Shown here: positions 8,196-11,110 of the stretch, in pieces
Layout: each line of letters opens with the position of its first letter
Position numbering within the stretch: position 1 is the first letter of the stretch
The notes under the pieces: model-generated
The model's database searches: none
What the model saw: only the letters and a program-made list of their open reading frames with translations
Told to the model about the DNA's origin: nothing
Assembly (NCBI GenBank): GCA_027056615.1
Contig: JALUKJ010000186.1
Coordinates: forward strand, 1-11,110
From: Campylobacteraceae bacterium
GTDB taxonomy: Bacteria > Campylobacterota > Campylobacteria > Campylobacterales > Sulfurovaceae
Direction of reading: 5' to 3'
Length of the DNA stretch: 11,110 bases
Made by a program: the position numbers and the translations under genes

Positions 8196-8956
8196 TGAAA
8201 GATTTTACACATAATACATATAAAGAGTTATTAGAAACTCTAAAAAAACAAAATTATCAATTTATTACAGTAGAGGAATATTTTACCTCTACTTATAATG
8301 ACTCTAAACCCTTTATAATAATGCGTCATGATGTTGACAGAAGACCAAATAGCTCATTAGAGATGGCAAAACTTGAAAAGAGTATGGGAATAAAAGCTAC
8401 TTATTATTTTAGAATCATATATCAAACATTCAAGCCAAATATTATAAAAGAGATTATAAATCTTGGTCACGAGATAGGTTACCATTATGAATCTTTGGCA
8501 GAGACTAATGGAGATTATGAAAAAGCTATTAAAGATTTTGAATTAAATTTAGATAGGCTCAATAAATTCTACCTTATAAAAAATATAGCAATGCATGGAA
8601 GACCAACCTCTAAGTGGGATAGCCGTTTACTTTGGAATAAGTATGATTATAAAAAATATGGTATACTCTCTGAACCCTATTTTGACATTGATTTTAATGA
8701 AGTTTTTTATACCACTGATGCTGGTAGAGCATGGGATAATGAGGCGATTAATTTACGAGACAAGGTTGATACTAAATTTGATTTTTCTTTTACACATACA
8801 AATGATATTATCAAAGCTTTAAAGAATAAAGAGTTACCTAATAAAATTATGATAAATATCCATCCTGAACATTGGGCAAAAACAAATATCGAATGGTATA
8901 AAATTTTTATAGTTCGTAAGATGAAAAATTTTATAAAAAAATTAATAATAGGATAA
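8195..8956 (+). CDS. Divergent polysaccharide deacetylase (NodB/CE4-like) fold protein, GTG start
   Basis: With the GTG at 8195 as start, the protein has 253 residues and opens KDFTHNTYKELLETLKKQNY, the usual beginning of this subfamily. An in-frame ATG at 8120 would add 25 residues encoded entirely by the overlapped DUF354 gene. The CE4-like features are RHDVDRRP (His45, Asp46, Asp48), in the place of the catalytic/metal TFDDG motif, then ATYYFR and GHEIGYHYE (His92, His97). The second His of the canonical H-(S/T)-x-x-H metal motif appears to be Leu101, so the site differs from classical NodB. Later conserved segments are MHGRPTSKWD (His134), EPYFDIDF, TDAGRAWD and NIHPEHW, the latter two near the C-terminal half. 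It has no signal peptide, so it acts in the cytoplasm, probably removing an acetyl or other acyl group from a sugar precursor; this is inference. It is the last gene of the plus-strand operon, ending directly in the terminator hairpin. Confidence 0.82.
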   Translation: MKDFTHNTYKELLETLKKQNYQFITVEEYFTSTYNDSKPFIIMRHDVDRRPNSSLEMAKLEKSMGIKATYYFRIIYQTFKPNIIKEIINLGHEIGYHYESLAETNGDYEKAIKDFELNLDRLNKFYLIKNIAMHGRPTSKWDSRLLWNKYDYKKYGILSEPYFDIDFNEVFYTTDAGRAWDNEAINLRDKVDTKFDFSFTHTNDIIKALKNKELPNKIMINIHPEHWAKTNIEWYKIFIVRKMKNFIKKLIIG

Positions 8957-8992
8957 TCATCTTTTTAAATTATTAAAAAGATGATTATTTTT
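8953..8992 (+). terminator. Rho-independent terminator shared by two convergent genes
   Basis: A perfect 15-bp inverted repeat (arms 8954-8968 and 8973-8987) with a 4-nt ATTA loop is followed on the plus strand by TTTTT (8988-8992). The left arm contains the TAA stop of the deacetylase-like gene (8954-8956) and the reverse complement of the TGA stop of the beta-helix gene (8957-8959). The right arm and T run encode the last residues of the beta-helix protein. The stem is AT-rich, so strength is uncertain. On the minus strand the hairpin is followed by TCCTATTATTAATTTTTTT, so the T run is distant and termination in that direction is less certain. Confidence 0.8.
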
Positions 8993-10171
8993 AACAATAA
9001 AAGAGTGTATATTAGGGTTTAAATTATTTATTCCATAACCTTTACAGTTTGAAATAGTATTATGACGTACAATTGTCTTATACCCTGTACCTCTTCCTTC
9101 TATCCCCTCATGCTCATCATAAACAATTCCATCTTTTTTGCTTCCATTTATTATATTATATTCAATCAAAGTATTATTGAATCCATTAATACGAATTGCT
9201 CCATTTAGGTAACCTTTGTTACTATAGTTATTAATCTTGTAGAGTTTATTGTTATGTATATAGACACCATTAAGAGCATTTTTTGAATTAAATCCTCTGT
9301 TTGCTTCTAAAACAATCCCTCCATTTTTACCATATATATAGTTATCATAAATGTTTGCTTCCCCAATAGGTGTATTATCTGAAGAGTCTACTAAAATACC
9401 AGCATATCCAGATGAACTTTTATTTAAATCATTTCCAATTGTATTATTATAAATTGAAAAATTACTCCCTGTAGATACTCTTATACCTGCATTTGTTCTT
9501 GTATTATATATTTCATTATTATAGACTTTAATGAAATTAGGATAGATAAAATATATCCCTTCATGACCAGAGTTTTTTATTTTATTATTATAAACTTCTA
9601 TATGATTTGTTCTACCTCTATCTGAACCATAAAATCGAATAATATCTCCTTGGGAGTCATGAAGATTCATATCATGAATCTTCACATAAGAGGGGTCATA
9701 AAGGTTTATCAGTATAATAAAATATTTTCCTCTAGCTTCACTCTGAACTCCTCCTGAGAGTTCAAATCCTGCTATCTCTATATTAGATATATCCCCTTTA
9801 CCATATTTCCCTATTTCCCATGCAACTGAGCCATCACTATTTTTTTGACCAATTAAAGGTTTATTTGGAGTATTCCAGTCTCGATTATCTTTTAATTTTA
9901 CTGTAACTGTTGAATCACCAATTAATCTACTATTAGTTGAAATAAGAATAGGTTCATCTATAATACATCTCATAGGACCTTTTAAGTAAACAGTAGTTAA
10001 ATTATTATCTGAAGCGACTCTATCTAGTGCTTTATTTATTACTATTTGGTCATGTTTACCATTGCATTGATACTCTCCTTTACCTTTTGTTGAAGTGATA
10101 TAGAGAGTATCTAATGCATAAGTAAATTTTGAATATAGTAAAATAGACAAAATTATAAATTTGTAGTTCAT
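8957..10171 (-). CDS. Exported right-handed parallel beta-helix repeat protein
   Basis: The protein has 404 residues. The N-terminus MNYKFIILSILLYSKFTYA is a Sec-type signal peptide with probable cleavage after Ala19 (TYA|LDT), so it is periplasmic or exported. Residues 34-66 carry a pectate-lyase-like cap (CNGKHDQIVINKAL, then TVYLKGP). From about residue 135 to the end there are about ten beta-helix coils of the form 'I.VYNN.I.N....GI.V', for example IEVYNNKIKNSGHEGIYF, IKVYNNEIYNT, FSIYNNTIGND and VYIHNNKLYKI. This fold is shared by polysaccharide lyases, hydrolases, C5-epimerases and phage-like depolymerases. I see no DPHD epimerase motif, and the catalytic residues cannot be assigned; candidate acidic/His clusters are HDMNLHDSQGD and DEHEGIEGRG. 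Cys36 and Cys69 could form a disulfide. It lies 8 nt behind the tyrosine kinase gene, with an AGGA Shine-Dalgarno, so it probably acts on the exported polymer. Its 3' end forms part of the terminator of the convergent operon. Confidence 0.87.
   Translation of the reverse strand: MNYKFIILSILLYSKFTYALDTLYITSTKGKGEYQCNGKHDQIVINKALDRVASDNNLTTVYLKGPMRCIIDEPILISTNSRLIGDSTVTVKLKDNRDWNTPNKPLIGQKNSDGSVAWEIGKYGKGDISNIEIAGFELSGGVQSEARGKYFIILINLYDPSYVKIHDMNLHDSQGDIIRFYGSDRGRTNHIEVYNNKIKNSGHEGIYFIYPNFIKVYNNEIYNTRTNAGIRVSTGSNFSIYNNTIGNDLNKSSSGYAGILVDSSDNTPIGEANIYDNYIYGKNGGIVLEANRGFNSKNALNGVYIHNNKLYKINNYSNKGYLNGAIRINGFNNTLIEYNIINGSKKDGIVYDEHEGIEGRGTGYKTIVRHNTISNCKGYGINNLNPNIHSFIVKNNHLFNNLKR
9660..9684. repeat. 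11-bp perfect inverted repeat inside the beta-helix gene
   Basis: The arms 9660-9670 and 9674-9684 are perfectly complementary, with a 3-nt loop (ATC). In the minus-strand reading the repeat encodes part of KIHDMNLHD, and the symmetry partly follows from the HDMNLHD peptide repeat. No T run follows on either strand, so a terminator is unlikely. Confidence 0.5.
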
Positions 10172-10177
10172 CTTTTT

Positions 10178-10181
10178 TCCT
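10178..10181 (-). promoter_or_regulatory. Shine-Dalgarno site of the beta-helix gene overlapping the kinase stop
   Basis: On the minus strand, AGGA shares two bases with the TAG stop of the tyrosine kinase gene and lies 6 nt before the ATG of the beta-helix gene. This fixes the ATG at 10171 and shows co-translation from one message. Confidence 0.7.
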
Positions 10182-11110
10182 ATTTATAATTATAGTCGTA
10201 TCCATAACTATAATCATCTATTTGGTTTTCTTTTAAATCATTTAAAACAATACCTAGTCTTTTAATCTCTTTTTTACTTTTTAAATTATTGATTTTTTCA
10301 ATAAAATTTTTCTTTGAGATATTTGCACGAACAACCCATATTGTAATATCACTATAGTCCAAAAGAGTATTGGCATCAACTACTAAACCAATAGGTGGAG
10401 TATCAAATAGTATATAATCATACTGTTTTGAAAGCTCTTTAATAGCTCTATCAAATTTTCTACTCATAAGTAACTCTGATGGATTGTTTGGGATTGTACC
10501 AGCCGAAATAAAATCTAAATCTCTATCAACATTTTGTATTACGTTATAGAGTTGAGTATCTTTAGTAAGATACTCTGATATTCCCTGTATGTTACTTTTA
10601 TTTAGTTCTTGATGCAGTCTAGGCTTTCGTAAATCTAAATCTAATAATAAAACTTTTTTACCACCCTTAGATAAAATCATACCTAAACCTACAACAACAG
10701 TGGTTTTCCCTTCATTTGGCATGTTTGATGATATCAATATCGTAGTACAATTTTTTTTAGAATCTTGTTCAAATTGTATCTCTGTCCTTATTTTTCTAAG
10801 TGCTTCATCAAAAAAAAATTTATCTTTTTTGCTAGGTAAACTACCATAAATCGGAATATCTGTTAATAGTTGAATACTTTCCATATCTCTGATTTTGGTA
10901 TCTAAAATTATTTTAAAAAAAACAAATATGATTGATGCAATTACTCCAAATATAGCTCCTATTATAACAATAAGTTTTTTATTTGGTTTTGTCGAACTTT
11001 GTGGCTCTTTAGCATTTTCAACTATTTGTATATCTGATACTGTTGAATTTAAAGCTATCTTTAACTCCATTCTTTTTTCTAATAGATAGGTATATGTTTT
11101 TTTACTTAAT
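10180..11110 (-). CDS. wzc: Wzc-type bacterial tyrosine kinase / polysaccharide co-polymerase, C-terminal part (5' end outside window)
   Basis: This inner-membrane protein controls chain length and export of capsule or EPS through autophosphorylation on tyrosines. The visible part opens with a periplasmic pre-membrane coiled-coil segment (KTYTYLLEKRMELKIALNS, encoded around 11050-11105), a Pro-containing linker (KEPQSSTKPN) and one transmembrane helix (LIVIIGAIFGVIASIIFVFF). The cytoplasmic kinase domain has Walker A (SSNMPNEGKTT, about 10699-10731), Walker A' (LLLDLDLRKP, about 10621-10650), Walker B (ILFDTPP, about 10393-10413) and a C-terminal tyrosine cluster with five Tyr (DDYSYGYDYNYK). 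The ATG at 11070 is an internal Met: the frame stays open to the window edge and the residues before it match the family, so the gene is partial and the N-terminal Wzz domain lies beyond the right edge. Kinase and membrane parts are fused in one chain, the proteobacterial arrangement. Confidence 0.93.
   Translation of the reverse strand, partial: LSKKTYTYLLEKRMELKIALNSTVSDIQIVENAKEPQSSTKPNKKLIVIIGAIFGVIASIIFVFFKIILDTKIRDMESIQLLTDIPIYGSLPSKKDKFFFDEALRKIRTEIQFEQDSKKNCTTILISSNMPNEGKTTVVVGLGMILSKGGKKVLLLDLDLRKPRLHQELNKSNIQGISEYLTKDTQLYNVIQNVDRDLDFISAGTIPNNPSELLMSRKFDRAIKELSKQYDYILFDTPPIGLVVDANTLLDYSDITIWVVRANISKKNFIEKINNLKSKKEIKRLGIVLNDLKENQIDDYSYGYDYNYK

Noticed and set aside
8595..8822. 75-codon open frame on the plus strand
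   Set aside because: It is a different frame inside the deacetylase-like gene, which has strong family motifs in the same stretch (HGRP, EPYFDIDF).
8953..8992. Hairpin as a mobile-element end or attachment site
   Set aside because: The perfect stem followed by a T run right at the end of the plus-strand operon is sufficiently explained as a terminator; no second copy or transposase is present.
11068..11070. ATG as start of a short stand-alone kinase (296 residues)
   Set aside because: The frame remains open upstream to the window edge and encodes KTYTYLLEKR, typical of the Wzc pre-membrane region, so this is an internal Met and the gene is partial.
10895..11089. 64-codon open frame on the plus strand
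   Set aside because: It is antisense to the transmembrane and linker region of the tyrosine kinase; its hydrophobicity mirrors that of the real helix.
1..11110. CRISPR array, tRNA/rRNA genes, insertion sequences, riboswitches
   Set aside because: No repeat-spacer pattern, structural RNA or transposase sequence was seen; almost every base is accounted for by coding sequence, and the longest gap between genes is 15 nt.

Overview
The window is an AT-rich, densely packed stretch of a bacterial surface-polysaccharide (capsule, O-antigen or exopolysaccharide) locus. The low GC content, the heavy use of AGA and of A/T-ending codons, and the style of the genes suggest a Campylobacterota member (Arcobacter/Sulfurimonas-like). 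This is an inference from composition and gene style; the window has no rRNA, tRNA or housekeeping marker to confirm it.

Plus-strand block (2-8956): eight genes run head to tail with almost no intergenic DNA. In order they are: the C-terminus of a membrane protein (probably a Wzx-type flippase); an AsnB-family amidotransferase; a polytopic membrane protein that is the best Wzy polymerase candidate; a GT4 glycosyltransferase; a second, divergent AsnB-family amidotransferase; a FemAB/GNAT-fold acyl or aminoacyl transferase; a DUF354 GT-B-fold protein; and a divergent polysaccharide-deacetylase-fold protein. Four of the seven junctions overlap (two TAATG, one ATGA, one TAGTG) and the other three gaps are 1, 12 and 15 nt, so the block reads as one translationally coupled operon. 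Its promoter lies upstream of the window. The deacetylase-like gene most likely starts at a GTG at 8195, not at the more upstream in-frame ATG.

Minus-strand block (11110-8957): the C-terminal half of a Wzc-type bacterial tyrosine kinase (pre-membrane coiled coil, transmembrane helix, Walker A/A'/B motifs, C-terminal tyrosine cluster) runs in from the right edge. It is followed 8 nt later by a gene for a signal-peptide-bearing right-handed parallel beta-helix protein. The two blocks converge with no spacer. A perfect 15-bp hairpin contains both stop codons, and a T run follows it on the plus strand; it most likely terminates the plus-strand operon.

Working model (inference): repeat units are built in the cytoplasm by the GT4 and possibly DUF354 transferases. 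They are decorated by the amidotransferase/FemAB-like/deacetylase-like cassette, flipped by the Wzx-like protein and polymerised by the Wzy-like protein. Wzc controls chain export, and the beta-helix protein meets the polymer in the periplasm or outside the cell as a lyase, hydrolase, epimerase or binding protein. The gene set recalls exosortase (PEP-CTERM)-associated EPS loci, but no exosortase or PEP-CTERM protein is visible. The most interesting items are the paired divergent AsnB paralogs with the FemAB/DUF354/deacetylase-like cassette, and the exported beta-helix protein encoded behind the tyrosine kinase.
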